Counted from the stretch's first letter, positions 25,184 through 34,033 are shown. The stretch is 64,000 nucleotides of DNA from Pseudomonadota bacterium (GCA_022572885.1 JACZVC010000005.1:48058-112057), one strand, 5' to 3'. Numbers and translations are program-made. The notes: generated by a model from the sequence alone, not told the origin.

Positions 25184-25630
25184 CTAACGGCCACCACGCT
25201 GACCCTCTTTGCGTTTGTGTTTCTCGCCTTTTTTACCGTGTCTGGCGCGCGCCGCTTCGCGTTCCTGGTCGGACATAGACTCCCAGCGCGCACGGCGTTC
25301 CGCCTTTCTTTCGCTGCGTTTGGCCTTGGCCACTTCCCGTTCTTCCTCGGACATAGCCTCCCAGAGCGCACGCCGTTCTGCCTTCCTTTCGCTGCGTTTG
25401 GCCTTGGACGCTTCCCGTTCCTCCTCGGACATGCCTTCCCATTTGGCACGCCGCTCCGCGCGAAATGCGTCTCTTTCCTCTGCAGACATGTTTTGCAGGC
25501 GCTCGCGCATTTCGGCACGGTTTTGTTTCTGATCGTCCATAGCGCCGTCATCCGATCCCTGTGCGGCAGCGAGGCCGGCGGACAAGGCAAGGATCAGGCT
25601 GGATAACACAACAAGCAGTTTGGATTTCAT
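25184..25630 (-). CDS. secreted, highly charged 26-residue-repeat protein
   Basis: 148 residues. GGAGAG precedes the ATG at 25630, and the N-terminus is a signal peptide (MKSKLLVVLSSLILALSAG, cleavage near AAAQG). The mature protein is Arg/Glu/Lys-rich with a repeated unit of W-E-x-M-S-E-E-E-R followed by AKRSERKAER, 26 residues long, about 2.7 copies (residues 61-132). It is probably a long charged helix. Short exported proteins with WxxMSxEER repeats occur widely in gammaproteobacteria without known function; a periplasmic chaperone-like role (Spy-like) is a guess only. It converges with the aldo/keto reductase. Confidence 0.75.
   Translation of the reverse strand: MKSKLLVVLSSLILALSAGLAAAQGSDDGAMDDQKQNRAEMRERLQNMSAEERDAFRAERRAKWEGMSEEEREASKAKRSERKAERRALWEAMSEEEREVAKAKRSERKAERRARWESMSDQEREAARARHGKKGEKHKRKEGQRGGR
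25235..25450 (-). repeat. in-gene tandem repeat, 78-bp unit
   Basis: Two complete and one partial copies of a 78-bp coding unit inside the secreted repeat protein. The first two copies are nearly identical in the AKRSERKAER half and the third is diverged. Repeat number could vary between strains by slippage or recombination. Confidence 0.8.
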
Positions 25631-25795
25631 TTCACTCTCCAGGCAATGTTTAGGAAAACACCAGGGCGCAACTGTGATGATGCAACAAGCCAGCCCATCG
25701 TAGTAGATAACGGAATATGAAGTGTTTGGTTGACCGGTCAGAGCCAACATTATGGGCCGTCATCGATTTGTCCCAATGAACTGGTTTGGTATGCT

Positions 25796-25823
25796 ATTTA
25801 ACATAATATACATTATGCGTCTT
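25796..25823 (-). other. dif: dif site for XerC/XerD chromosome dimer resolution
   Basis: Read on the minus strand, the XerD arm is TTATGTTAAAT, identical to the E. coli dif XerD arm. The central hexamer TGTATA is identical. The XerC arm ends CGCATAA, matching the inner seven bases, with only the outer four differing. In total 24 of 28 positions match E. coli dif contiguously. It lies in a non-coding gap. FtsK-guiding octamers nearby point toward it. This marks the replication terminus region of the chromosome. Confidence 0.93.
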
Positions 25824-25995
25824 TTAGGCATACGCCGAGAAACCTGCCCAATCACCCCTCTCTCCATATATAGCAGCACTGTATTACACTACTAAAACAG
25901 TAAGTTATACGCCTTTTCTAAACTGTTTCTTGAATACTCTTCCCAGTTCAACCGTTTGGTCTGTGCCAGCATCGCCTTTATCTAGAAGGAAAAAC

Positions 25996-26124
25996 CAAGG
26001 AAAAACCAAGGACATCCACACCTTTTCGGGAAAATCATCACACTGCTGATCGGCCAAACAATCGGCCAGGGGGATATTTGTAGGGTTTGCTCAGAAAGTC
26101 TGTGGCTGTCCTGGTTTTTCCAAG
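25996..26124. repeat. imperfect inverted repeat (AAGGAAAAACCAAGGACATCC type)
   Basis: The arm at 25996-26017 pairs, with a one-base indel and few mismatches, with the arm at 26104-26124 (GGCTGTCCTGGTTTTTCC). The 86-base interior has two ATCGGCCA copies and no coding signal. It may be a decayed mobile-element remnant next to dif. Confidence 0.4.
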
Positions 26125-26181
26125 AACGAATCAAGAGCATCCGCAACCCTCTCCAGAGCGCCAGCGCGCAGTATCAACGAA

Positions 26182-26488
26182 CTACAACTCCGGACGCCAG
26201 TCCCCCCCGCGACCTGCCGGCGTCGTATCCAGTACATTCCATAACGGCCACATCATGTCCATATGCCGCGGGTCGCCATCGGTAGGCGCAAACATCAGTT
26301 CGCTCGCCCAGAAATGATGAATACCTTTTTTATCGCGCTGGAACACATTGGCCATCGGTAGCTGGCCGCCCTCCTCGCTTTCGGCGTGATAATCGCGTCC
26401 GTAGCTGTTGTTCGCCGATGACACAAAGGTCAGCTTGTCCCAGCCGCGCCCGATATTCGCTGGATTCATTCGGAAATGTCACTGGCAT
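26182..26488 (-). pseudogene. DUF899 (thioredoxin-like) gene with internal deletion
   Basis: An ideal GGAGGAAAA ribosome site precedes ATG 26488 and the family's N-terminus MPVTFPNESSEYR. The frame then breaks: the rest in that frame is nonsense, whereas the neighbouring frame continues with the family's C-terminal half (LTFVSSANNSYGRDYH, HHFWASELMF, DPRHMDMMWPLWNVLD) to a stop at 26182. Full DUF899 proteins are about 230-260 residues; roughly 100 central residues, including the redox-like segment, are missing. This is a decayed gene. Confidence 0.75.
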
Positions 26489-26577
26489 GATTTTCCTCCG
26501 GTTTGTGTCCTGGCGCTGACTGAAGTTTAGCAATTAACGCAAGATTCAACCGCAACATCCTGTGCGACAATAGGCGC

Positions 26578-27480
26578 GTGCATATCCACCACAACCCGAC
26601 CGACGAGAAAAGCACGCGGCGCTTGATGTTGGCCACGCTGCTGACCGGCACCTTCATGATTGTCGAAGTAATCGGTGGCTTGCTGTCGGGTTCGCTGGCA
26701 TTGCTGGCCGATGCCGGCCACATGCTGACCGATACCGCCGCGTTGGGTCTGGCCTGGGCCGCATTCCGTTTTTCGGAAAAACCGGCTGATGACAAGCGCT
26801 CGTTCGGCTACCAGCGACTGCAAATACTGGCCGCCCTGGTCAATAGCCTGAGCCTGATCGTGGTGGTCGGCTGGATCTTGTTCGAAGCCGTGAACAGGCT
26901 TCTGCACCCGGCGCCGGTACTCGGCGGATTGATGTTGATCGTTGCCAGCGTCGGCATGCTGGTAAACGTGGTTAGCTACGCACTGCTCAGTACCGCCGCA
27001 CCCGACAACCTCACCCTGAAAAGCGCCAGCCTGCACGTTCTTGGCGACTTGCTCGGCTCGCTGGGCGCGATCGTAGCGGCTATCGTGATCATGCTGACCG
27101 ACTGGACTCCGATCGATCCCCTGTTGTCTGTATTCGTCGCCATGCTGATCCTGCGGAGCGCCTGGAAACTGTTGCGTAAATCCACGCATATCCTGCTCGA
27201 GGGCGCGCCAGAGTGGCTGGATATGGACCGGATGCGCAACGAGCTGGTTTCCCGGATACCGCAGATCAAAGACATTCACCATGTCCATGTGTGGAGCCTG
27301 AACGCGGAAAATACCTTGATGACGATGCATGCGGTCATTCACGCAGACGCGGATCAGGCCCGGGCCCTGCAGGCAATCAAGGACCTGCTGTGGGCGGACT
27401 TCGGCATCGGCCATTCGACGATTGAACTGGATGTCGACAAACGCAGCGACGAGGAGCTAAGCGCGGATTTCATCGAGTAA
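26578..27480 (+). CDS. cation diffusion facilitator (CDF) metal efflux protein, ZitB/CzcD-like
   Basis: 300 residues with GTG start. Six membrane helices; the metal site is formed by HMLTDTAALG (helix 2) and HVLGDLLGS (helix 5) H-x-x-x-D motifs. The cytoplasmic C-terminal domain has IPQIKDIHHVHVWSLN, typical of the zinc-transporting group. The His-rich loop seen in ZitB is minimal (HIHHNP at the N-terminus only). Likely a Zn2+/H+ antiporter in the inner membrane. It is monocistronic. Confidence 0.92.
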   Translation: MHIHHNPTDEKSTRRLMLATLLTGTFMIVEVIGGLLSGSLALLADAGHMLTDTAALGLAWAAFRFSEKPADDKRSFGYQRLQILAALVNSLSLIVVVGWILFEAVNRLLHPAPVLGGLMLIVASVGMLVNVVSYALLSTAAPDNLTLKSASLHVLGDLLGSLGAIVAAIVIMLTDWTPIDPLLSVFVAMLILRSAWKLLRKSTHILLEGAPEWLDMDRMRNELVSRIPQIKDIHHVHVWSLNAENTLMTMHAVIHADADQARALQAIKDLLWADFGIGHSTIELDVDKRSDEELSADFIE

Positions 27481-27543
27481 ATATCGACGGACTGCTAGAA
27501 TTGCGGCCGGCCAGATTTCGGCCGTTAGTCCATCATCGTAAAT

Positions 27544-28572
27544 ATGTCAGCAAACAAAAAAATACCGGCCACGTTGGTTCGCGGCGATGGCATCGGGCCC
27601 GAGATTTCGGCGGCCGCCATTGCGATCCTGGATGCGCTGGATGCGCCATTTGACTGGGACGAGCAACAAGCCGGAATGACCGCGTTCGACGCCCTGGGCA
27701 CCCCTTTGCCGGAGGCAACGCTGGACAGCATCCGCAAGACCAGGCTGGCGTTGAAAGGCCCGCTGACAACGCCGGTTGGCGAGGGTTTCCGCTCGATCAA
27801 TGTGGAACTGCGCAAGATGTTCGGGCTGTATGCCAACGTGCGCCCGGCGCGCACGTATGTGCCCGGCGGGCGTTTCGAGGACGTCGATATCGTGCTGATC
27901 CGGGAAAACACGGAAGGCCTGTATGTCGGTGTCGAGCATTTCATCCCGATCGACGACGACCCGCACGCGGTCGCTGTGGCCTCGGGCATCATTACGCGTT
28001 CGGGCTCGCGGCGGATCGCCGAATATGCGTTCGAGTACGCCATCGCCCAGGGCCGCAGGAAAATCACGATCGTGCATAAGGCCAATATCCTGAAATGCCT
28101 GTCCGGCCTGTTCCTGGAAACCGCCAACCAGGTCGGTGAAAAGTACCGGGACCGGATCGAGGTCGACACCCGTATTGTCGACGCCTGTGCCATGCAGCTC
28201 GTCCAGGACCCGTCGCAATTCGACATGATCCTGACCACCAATATGTTCGGCGACATTCTGTCCGATCTGATGGCCGGCCTGGTCGGCGGCCTGGGCCTGA
28301 CGCCCGGCGCCAACATCGGCAAGGATGCGGCCATTTTCGAGGCTGTGCACGGCTCGGCGCCGGATATTGCCGGCAAGGGAATTGCCAATCCGACCGCCTT
28401 GCTGCTGGCCGCAGCCATGATGCTCGATCATGTCGGTGAAAACGACAAAGCGATGCGCTTGCGTGACGCCATCCAGGCCACGATTAACGATGGCAGCTGC
28501 CTGACCGGAGATTTGGGCGGCAAGGCGGGAACCGACGAATATGCGCAAGCCGTGATAGCGCAGCTAGCCTAG
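27544..28572 (+). CDS. NAD-type isocitrate/isopropylmalate dehydrogenase family enzyme
   Basis: 342 residues. Motifs: RGDGIGPEI at the N-terminus, substrate-binding Arg in the RPARTYVPG region, RENTEGLYVGVEH near residue 120, the Lys in TIVHKANILK, metal-binding Asp residues in TTNMFGDILSDL, and coenzyme loop HGSAPDIAGKG. The S-I-N-V substrate segment (FRSINVELRK) fits NAD-dependent isocitrate dehydrogenase rather than LeuB. A TCA-cycle role is most likely; homoisocitrate-type substrates are not excluded. No leuCD neighbours are present. Confidence 0.88.
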   Translation: MSANKKIPATLVRGDGIGPEISAAAIAILDALDAPFDWDEQQAGMTAFDALGTPLPEATLDSIRKTRLALKGPLTTPVGEGFRSINVELRKMFGLYANVRPARTYVPGGRFEDVDIVLIRENTEGLYVGVEHFIPIDDDPHAVAVASGIITRSGSRRIAEYAFEYAIAQGRRKITIVHKANILKCLSGLFLETANQVGEKYRDRIEVDTRIVDACAMQLVQDPSQFDMILTTNMFGDILSDLMAGLVGGLGLTPGANIGKDAAIFEAVHGSAPDIAGKGIANPTALLLAAAMMLDHVGENDKAMRLRDAIQATINDGSCLTGDLGGKAGTDEYAQAVIAQLA

Positions 28573-28597
28573 ATCGCGGTTTTCTGTACCAGCGCTA

Positions 28598-29722
28598 TCA
28601 AGATTTTTCTTTTGCCCAGGCCGCGAGTACCTCCGCTTCTTTTTCGACGCTGAGGCCCGCACGCATCGGGTTACGCCGTTCCTCCGGCAGCGTCTGCCAC
28701 CATGCCAGTATGTCGGCGATGGTTTCAGTAGCAGCCCGCGCGCGCAGCCCTTTGGTAAATGCGGCGGCGCTACTGATCGCAAACATATGTGAGAATTCGC
28801 CTGGCGGCGATAGTGGCATGTAGGCCGGTAGATCGTCCCAGGGCTCGACCCCGTGTTGTTGTAGAAATTCAAGCGGTATCCATTCCACTTCCAGGTCATT
28901 GACGCCGCTGATTACGCGACTGTCTTCGATCATGTCACCCATTGTGTAAGCGGCGGCTGGCCGAACTGCATTGTAAATACCGGTAATATTTCGCTCCAAG
29001 CAACGAATGACGAATTGGGCCAGATCGCGTACATCCACCCATTGCATGAAATCGCTGCCGTTTCCCGGTGCCAGCATATGCCCGCCTCTCGAAACCCTGA
29101 CCGGCCAGTAGTTGAATCTGTCGGTATGATCGCCCGGACCGGCGATTATCCCGGGTCGGAGTATCGTGTTTCGTCCGGGCAGCGTCTCTTGCACCACCTG
29201 CTCACAAAGGACTTTGAGTGCTCCGTAGTACTCATTGACTTCCTCGCTCTCCGTATCCGGCATGATCCTCAGCGGACCGGTTTCGTCCATAAATCGCGTC
29301 GTAAAGGATGAATACACGGCCATCGACGAGATAAACAAATAATGCTCAACGGCATTGGTCAGTAAGCGAGCCGAGTCACCAACCAGTCGCGGCAGATAAC
29401 CGGAAGTATCGATGACTACATCCCAGCGCCTGCCCTCAAGCGCCTGCAGATTGCCGTCACGATCACCGATCAGCGTTTCAACATCGCTAAATAAATCCGG
29501 GTTGGTCTTGCCACGATTAAACAAGGTTACTGTGTGACCGCGGCTTTGCGCCTCCCTGACCATGTGCGGTCCGATAAAACGCGTACCACCAAGAATCAAA
29601 ATGTTCAACGGCCGTGAGGGTATTTCGCCATACAGCCTGGCCGCCGCCGCAACGGTCCCGTTATTTGCCGTCAACACAGCAGCGCAACCCAATTGTACAA
29701 AACCACGTCTGCTGATGCTCAT
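28598..29722 (-). CDS. Tat-exported NAD-dependent epimerase/dehydratase (SDR) family protein
   Basis: 374 residues. The leader SISRRGFVQLGCAAVLTA is twin-arginine-like. The Rossmann motif is LILGGTRFIGPHMV near residue 42, the Ser in LFISSMAVYS, and the active-site Tyr-Lys in EYYGALK. It resembles isoflavone reductase-like or exported sugar-nucleotide epimerases seen in environmental gammaproteobacteria. It converges on the dehydrogenase to the left. Substrate unknown. Confidence 0.8.
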   Translation of the reverse strand: MSISRRGFVQLGCAAVLTANNGTVAAAARLYGEIPSRPLNILILGGTRFIGPHMVREAQSRGHTVTLFNRGKTNPDLFSDVETLIGDRDGNLQALEGRRWDVVIDTSGYLPRLVGDSARLLTNAVEHYLFISSMAVYSSFTTRFMDETGPLRIMPDTESEEVNEYYGALKVLCEQVVQETLPGRNTILRPGIIAGPGDHTDRFNYWPVRVSRGGHMLAPGNGSDFMQWVDVRDLAQFVIRCLERNITGIYNAVRPAAAYTMGDMIEDSRVISGVNDLEVEWIPLEFLQQHGVEPWDDLPAYMPLSPPGEFSHMFAISSAAAFTKGLRARAATETIADILAWWQTLPEERRNPMRAGLSVEKEAEVLAAWAKEKS

Positions 29723-29769
29723 ATTTATCCTTAATTATTAAATAGTTGCCGACCTATTATGAAGTAAAT

Positions 29770-30498
29770 TCACCCTAAACCATCTTTCGGTGCCAGGCCC
29801 GGGTTGAAGCTTTGTTTGAGCGCCTCATCCCATTCTTTGGGGCCGACCTGGCGCACCGGCTCCGAGTAGCGTTTATGCCAGTGGACGAAACAGTCCATGG
29901 CCACGGTGACCCGCCATTTATCCGCGCTCGGACACGGCGCGGGCCGGTGCATCAGGTAGGACGGAAATATCAAGAACTGCCCTTCGGCCGGTACCACGCC
30001 GGATTGATGGTTGACGAAAATATCGGTCGGCGGTTGCGAACGCTGGAACATCAACAGACCTTCGTTGGCTTCCTTGTACTTCGGAATCTGCAGGTAATAA
30101 CAGCCGCTCAACGTCGCCGGATGGTGGTTGTGCCAGGGCCCGTCCACCCACTCTTCGTCGGTCTGGATCAGGTACCAGCCCTGCACCGCGTATATGTCGA
30201 ACGGCATCTGTTTGGCGATGCCAAAACGGGCGACCAGTATCTGCCTGCAAGCCGCGATAAACTTGTCCCTGATCAGTTTGAGATAGGCCCGGTCGGCCAT
30301 GGCCTGAGGAGAAAACAGCTCTTTCTTGCTCTGGTAGCCGTAGCCATGGCCATGTTTTTCAAAGTCGCCAGCGGCCCATTTCTGCTCCAGGTCGGCGAGC
30401 ATTGTTTTTTTGTGCCGGGCAATGTCCGGCGCGGCAACTCGCCAGATCGGCGTGCTGAACAGCTCCTGTCGGGTCATTTGCAAGGGCTTCATTGGCAT
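29770..30498 (-). CDS. putative 2-oxoglutarate/Fe(II) oxygenase (TIGR02466-like)
   Basis: 242 residues. The double-stranded beta-helix core is suggested by WYLIQTDEEWVDGPWHNHHPATLSGCYYLQIP (Fe-binding His in WHNHH) and a later FPSYLMHRPAPCP containing the distal His and the 2OG-binding Arg. The N-terminus LFSTPIWRV matches the putative-2OG family that starts with an L-F-x-T-P segment. Substrate unknown. The neighbouring minus-strand TIR-like gene starts 500 bases upstream, so they may share a transcript. Confidence 0.7.
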   Translation of the reverse strand: MPMKPLQMTRQELFSTPIWRVAAPDIARHKKTMLADLEQKWAAGDFEKHGHGYGYQSKKELFSPQAMADRAYLKLIRDKFIAACRQILVARFGIAKQMPFDIYAVQGWYLIQTDEEWVDGPWHNHHPATLSGCYYLQIPKYKEANEGLLMFQRSQPPTDIFVNHQSGVVPAEGQFLIFPSYLMHRPAPCPSADKWRVTVAMDCFVHWHKRYSEPVRQVGPKEWDEALKQSFNPGLAPKDGLG

Positions 30499-30541
30499 GC
30501 GGTTTCCAGATCAGTCACGGGTTTGGGTAGCCATGCTCCGG

Positions 30542-31009
30542 TCATTCGGACATATCGAATTCGACCACATCCCAGCGCTGGGTTTCCTCGTGCCTGGCCT
30601 GGCGGCGAATTGCATCCACTATCGAGCGTTCGTTCCACGATACCGTTTCATCTGCCATCTTGGCGATTTCCGGCGCAATCTCCTGGGTGCTGCCGAAGTG
30701 CTCGATGACAATGACCGGCTTGTCGGAAGCCTTTGCAACCAACAGCGTAAAATCTATCCATTCATGGAATTCTTCGTACAGTCCCGCCAGGATGATAACG
30801 ACTTCGGCAGGTTCGATTTGTTCGCGGAGTTCGTCCTTGAGCGCCTCTTCTGTGTCTTCCGCAGGGACCTTGCCCGGTCCGGCGCTGTTGCTGTAAAAAA
30901 AGTTGGTCGTGCTTTCAAGATATTCGAATAAACGATGATAGTCTTCGTGTTCCTGAAAGGCGTGGCTGGCAAAAACACGGATCGGGTTGTCCTGGGACAC
31001 GATGCTCAC
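30542..31009 (-). CDS. orphan TIR-like (MTH538/ThsB, DUF1863) domain protein
   Basis: 155 residues, a single domain. The N-terminal strand IRVFASHAFQEHEDYHRLFEY has the S-H-x-F/W and E-D-Y features of ThsB-like TIR proteins. The core strand AEVVIILAGLYEEFHEWIDFTLLVA and the C-terminal KPVIVIEHFGS and ADETVSWNERSIVDAIRR match the same family. ThsB proteins produce cyclic ADP-ribose signals in Thoeris defence. No ThsA-like effector (SIR2/SLOG or macro domain) is adjacent; neighbours are an oxygenase and a divergent EEP hydrolase. Catalytic competence cannot be judged from sequence alone. Cytosolic. Confidence 0.7.
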   Translation of the reverse strand: MSIVSQDNPIRVFASHAFQEHEDYHRLFEYLESTTNFFYSNSAGPGKVPAEDTEEALKDELREQIEPAEVVIILAGLYEEFHEWIDFTLLVAKASDKPVIVIEHFGSTQEIAPEIAKMADETVSWNERSIVDAIRRQARHEETQRWDVVEFDMSE

Positions 31010-31140
31010 CTCTCTGTTTGCAATAGTGTACCGAACCAGCCGCCACGACGGCCAGTTTTGCGTTGTGGCCTTGACACGACTGGGCTAGAGTGGCACCGCA
31101 ACTGCCAGAACTATTGCTGCCTGGAGCCCCCCGGAAACCG

Positions 31141-31878
31141 ATGCGATTGCTCTTGTACAACATCCGTTATGCTGTCGGCGTGGGCGCCCGGTTTAATTTG
31201 CCTGTGCCGGGCGCAGGTTATATCAAGGGCAGTCCCGAAACGCTGCAGCGCATCACCGACTTTATCAAATCAGAAGACCCGGATATCGTTGGGCTCGTGG
31301 AAGTCGATTCAGGGTCGATACGCTCACGCCTGGTCAACCAGGCGGAACAAATAGCCGAGGCCATTGGCCATTACTCGGTCTACCAATGTAAGTACGGTGA
31401 AGAATCCATCCAAAAAAGCCTGCCGATCATCCGCAAGCAGGTTAACGCCTTCCTGGCCGCGCCGCGGTTGCATGGCGAACGGTTTCACTACATGGACACC
31501 GGCGTCAAGCGCCTGATTATCGAACTTGAACTTGAAAACGTGGCGGTGTTCCTGGTCCATCTGTCGCTGAAATACCGCCATCGGCATTCTCAACTGCGCC
31601 ATTTACACGACCTCGTTCGCGCGTGTCCGAAACCGGTCATCGTCGCTGGCGATTTCAACACTTTCTGGGGCGAGCACGAGATCTACCTGTTTATGCAGGC
31701 CGCCGGGCTGCGCAGCGCAAACGTCGAGAGTTTGCCCTCCTACCCCAGCCGGGCGCCCCGCAAGGAACTCGATTTCATCCTCTACAGCGACGGTATCGAA
31801 GTCACCAATTTCAGGATTCCCGATGTCCGCTTGTCCGATCATTTGCCGTTGATTTGCGATTTCGAAATGACTGGGTAA
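31141..31878 (+). CDS. endonuclease/exonuclease/phosphatase (EEP) family hydrolase
   Basis: 245 residues from ATG 31141 (CGGAAA upstream; the frame is open further upstream to 31090). Motifs: LLLYNIRYA (Asn), DIVGLVEVD (metal Glu), VIVAGDFNTFWGE (Asp/Asn) and LSDHLPLICDFE (catalytic Asp-His). The family cleaves phosphodiesters in DNA, RNA, phospholipid or nucleotide substrates. No export signal. It is divergent from the TIR-like gene with a 130-base shared gap. Confidence 0.85.
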   Translation: MRLLLYNIRYAVGVGARFNLPVPGAGYIKGSPETLQRITDFIKSEDPDIVGLVEVDSGSIRSRLVNQAEQIAEAIGHYSVYQCKYGEESIQKSLPIIRKQVNAFLAAPRLHGERFHYMDTGVKRLIIELELENVAVFLVHLSLKYRHRHSQLRHLHDLVRACPKPVIVAGDFNTFWGEHEIYLFMQAAGLRSANVESLPSYPSRAPRKELDFILYSDGIEVTNFRIPDVRLSDHLPLICDFEMTG

Positions 31879-31993
31879 TTCCCAATGTCGCGGTGCGGTC
31901 ATTAACTGGTAGGATTCGCTGATTCAGCAATAACCTTGGACTCCCGGCCGCACACAGACCGGCCGGCTGCCACCAATTTTCGGGGAAAAAACG

Positions 31994-34033
31994 ATGACGG
32001 AAGAAAGCAAAATCGCGAACTGGACGCTGGAGCGCGACAGCAATGACATCGCCTGGCTGTGCCTGGATATGGCCAATGCCGGCGCCAATGTCCTGTCACA
32101 GCCGGTCATGCGTGAACTGGCTGGACACTTGTCCGCGCTGGAATCCAGTCACCCAACCGGGCTGGTCATTTGGTCGGGCAAGAAAAGCGGTTTTATTTTC
32201 GGCGCCGATATCAAGGAGTTCACCAAGCTCGCCACCGAGGCCATGGTTTTCGAGATGACCCTCCTCGGTCAGCAGATCATGGCTCGTATCGAGGCGCTGC
32301 CCTGCCCCAGCGTCGCGTTGCTCAATGGTTTCGCCCTCGGCGGCGGCCTCGAACTGGCGCTGGCTTGCGATTATCGGGTCGCTGCGGACAATGGCCGAGT
32401 CAGTGTCGGCCTGCCCGAAGTCAAATTGGGGATCAACCCGGGCTTTGGCGGCACGGTACGGGCGGTTCGCATCGTCGGTGTCAGCGCGGCGATGAACCTG
32501 ATGCTCAGCGGCCGGTTTTTGCGCGCCGAAAAGGCACTGAAAATCGGCCTGCTCGACCGTTTGGTCCCCGCTGAGGAAATGCGCGCGGTAGCCGAGAATC
32601 TGATTCGCAACAAACCACCGCGGCGGCAACCGCCGCTGAAAGAAAAACTGATGAACCTGCCGCTGATCCGCAATCTGGTCGCTGCTGCGATCAAGAAGCA
32701 GGTTGCCTCCCGCGCGAACCCGGCCCACTATCCGAGCCCGTTCGCGATGATCGAACTGTGGCGGAAGTATGGCGCTTCCGATGCCCAATACGAGGCCGAG
32801 GCAAAGCTGATTTCCCGACAGATGGTCGGCGCTACCGGGCAAAACCTGATCCGCGTGTTCATGCTCCAGGACCGGATGAAATCCCTGGGCGGCAAGATGA
32901 AAAGCCATGTGCAGCGCCTTCATGTCATTGGCGCGGGCACCATGGGCGGCGGCATCGCCGCGTGGTCTGCGTTACGCGGAATCGAAGTGACCTTGCAAGA
33001 CCGCGAAGAAAAATACATAGAACCCGCACTGGAAAGGGCCAATAAACTGTTCGAGAAAAAGACCCGCACGCCGGGCGATTACGAGGCCGCGGTCGCGCGG
33101 CTGAAAATGGACGTTGATGGCAAAGGCATCGAGGATGCGGACCTCGTCATCGAAGCGATTTATGAAAACGTCGAGGCCAAGAAATCGCTGTATGCCGACC
33201 TGGTCGCGCGAATGAAACCCGACGCCCTGCTGGCGACCAACACCTCCAGCCTGATGCTCGAAATTTTGTCGGCCGATCTGCCCGACCCAACGCGGTTGTT
33301 CGGGCTGCATTTTTTCAACCCGGTCGATAAAATGCCGCTGATCGAGGTCATCAGCAAACCCGATACACCCCAGGAAATAATCAACCAGGGCATCGCCTTC
33401 GCCCAGCGCATCGACCGCCTGCCCCTGCCCTGTCGCAGCGCGCCGGGCTTTGTCGTCAACCGTGTGCTGATGCCCTATATGACCGAAGCCTCGCTGATTG
33501 CCGAAGAAGGCGTTGCCGGGCCGCTGATCGACCAGGCCGCGCTGGACTTTGGTATGCCGATGGGGCCGGTCCACCTGTCCGACATTGTCGGCCTGGATGT
33601 GGCACTCAGCGTCTCGCAGATCCTCGGCGAAGCATTCGATTCTCCGGTTCCCGCGATCCTGGAGAAACTGGTTGCCGAGAAAAAACTGGGCATGAAGACC
33701 GGCGAAGGCTTTTACCGGTGGGTGGATGGCAAACCCCAGAAACCCAAAACCGATGGCGAGGAAGCGCCGGACGATATCACCGACCGCCTGTTCATGCCGC
33801 TACTCAACGCAGCGGCCGCGTTATGGAGCGAAGGGGTTATCGACGATCTGGATTTGCTCGACGCCGGCGTTATTTTCGGCACCGGTTTCGCCCCGTTCCG
33901 TGGCGGGCCCATTCGTTACGCACGCAACCGCGGCATAAACGATATTGTTGCAACCATGGATCAACTGGCTGACAAGCATGGCGACCGGTTCAGGCCCCAC
34001 CAAGCATGGAGCCGCATCGAGGAAAACAAATGA
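31994..34033 (+). CDS. fadJ: FadJ/FadB-like enoyl-CoA hydratase / 3-hydroxyacyl-CoA dehydrogenase
   Basis: 679 residues. The N-terminal crotonase domain has the oxyanion-hole segments SGFIFGADIKEF and NGFALGGGLELALACD with catalytic Glu residues in the second part (GLPEVKLGINPGFGGTVR). The dehydrogenase domain starts VIGAGTMGGGIAAW near 310, with HFFNPVDKMPLIEV (catalytic His) and the second helical repeat ending GPIRYA. Beta-oxidation alpha subunit type, somewhat shorter than E. coli FadB/FadJ (about 715-730). The partner thiolase (FadA/FadI) is not adjacent; instead a thioesterase overlaps its stop. GGGGAA precedes the ATG. Confidence 0.9.
   Translation: MTEESKIANWTLERDSNDIAWLCLDMANAGANVLSQPVMRELAGHLSALESSHPTGLVIWSGKKSGFIFGADIKEFTKLATEAMVFEMTLLGQQIMARIEALPCPSVALLNGFALGGGLELALACDYRVAADNGRVSVGLPEVKLGINPGFGGTVRAVRIVGVSAAMNLMLSGRFLRAEKALKIGLLDRLVPAEEMRAVAENLIRNKPPRRQPPLKEKLMNLPLIRNLVAAAIKKQVASRANPAHYPSPFAMIELWRKYGASDAQYEAEAKLISRQMVGATGQNLIRVFMLQDRMKSLGGKMKSHVQRLHVIGAGTMGGGIAAWSALRGIEVTLQDREEKYIEPALERANKLFEKKTRTPGDYEAAVARLKMDVDGKGIEDADLVIEAIYENVEAKKSLYADLVARMKPDALLATNTSSLMLEILSADLPDPTRLFGLHFFNPVDKMPLIEVISKPDTPQEIINQGIAFAQRIDRLPLPCRSAPGFVVNRVLMPYMTEASLIAEEGVAGPLIDQAALDFGMPMGPVHLSDIVGLDVALSVSQILGEAFDSPVPAILEKLVAEKKLGMKTGEGFYRWVDGKPQKPKTDGEEAPDDITDRLFMPLLNAAAALWSEGVIDDLDLLDAGVIFGTGFAPFRGGPIRYARNRGINDIVATMDQLADKHGDRFRPHQAWSRIEENK

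Larger units (their letters stand above)
25631..26181. other. intergenic terminus region; no gene, contains dif
   Basis: 551 bases without a convincing gene. It contains the dif site (25796-25823), an AT-rich segment, two near-tandem AAGGAAAAACC copies (25987-26007) and an imperfect inverted repeat (25996-26124). Short open frames here show no family match I can recognise. Confidence 0.6.

Noticed and set aside
27525..28548. Long minus-strand ORFs opposite the isocitrate dehydrogenase-like gene
   Set aside because: High-GC antisense frames; the plus-strand product has complete dehydrogenase motifs.
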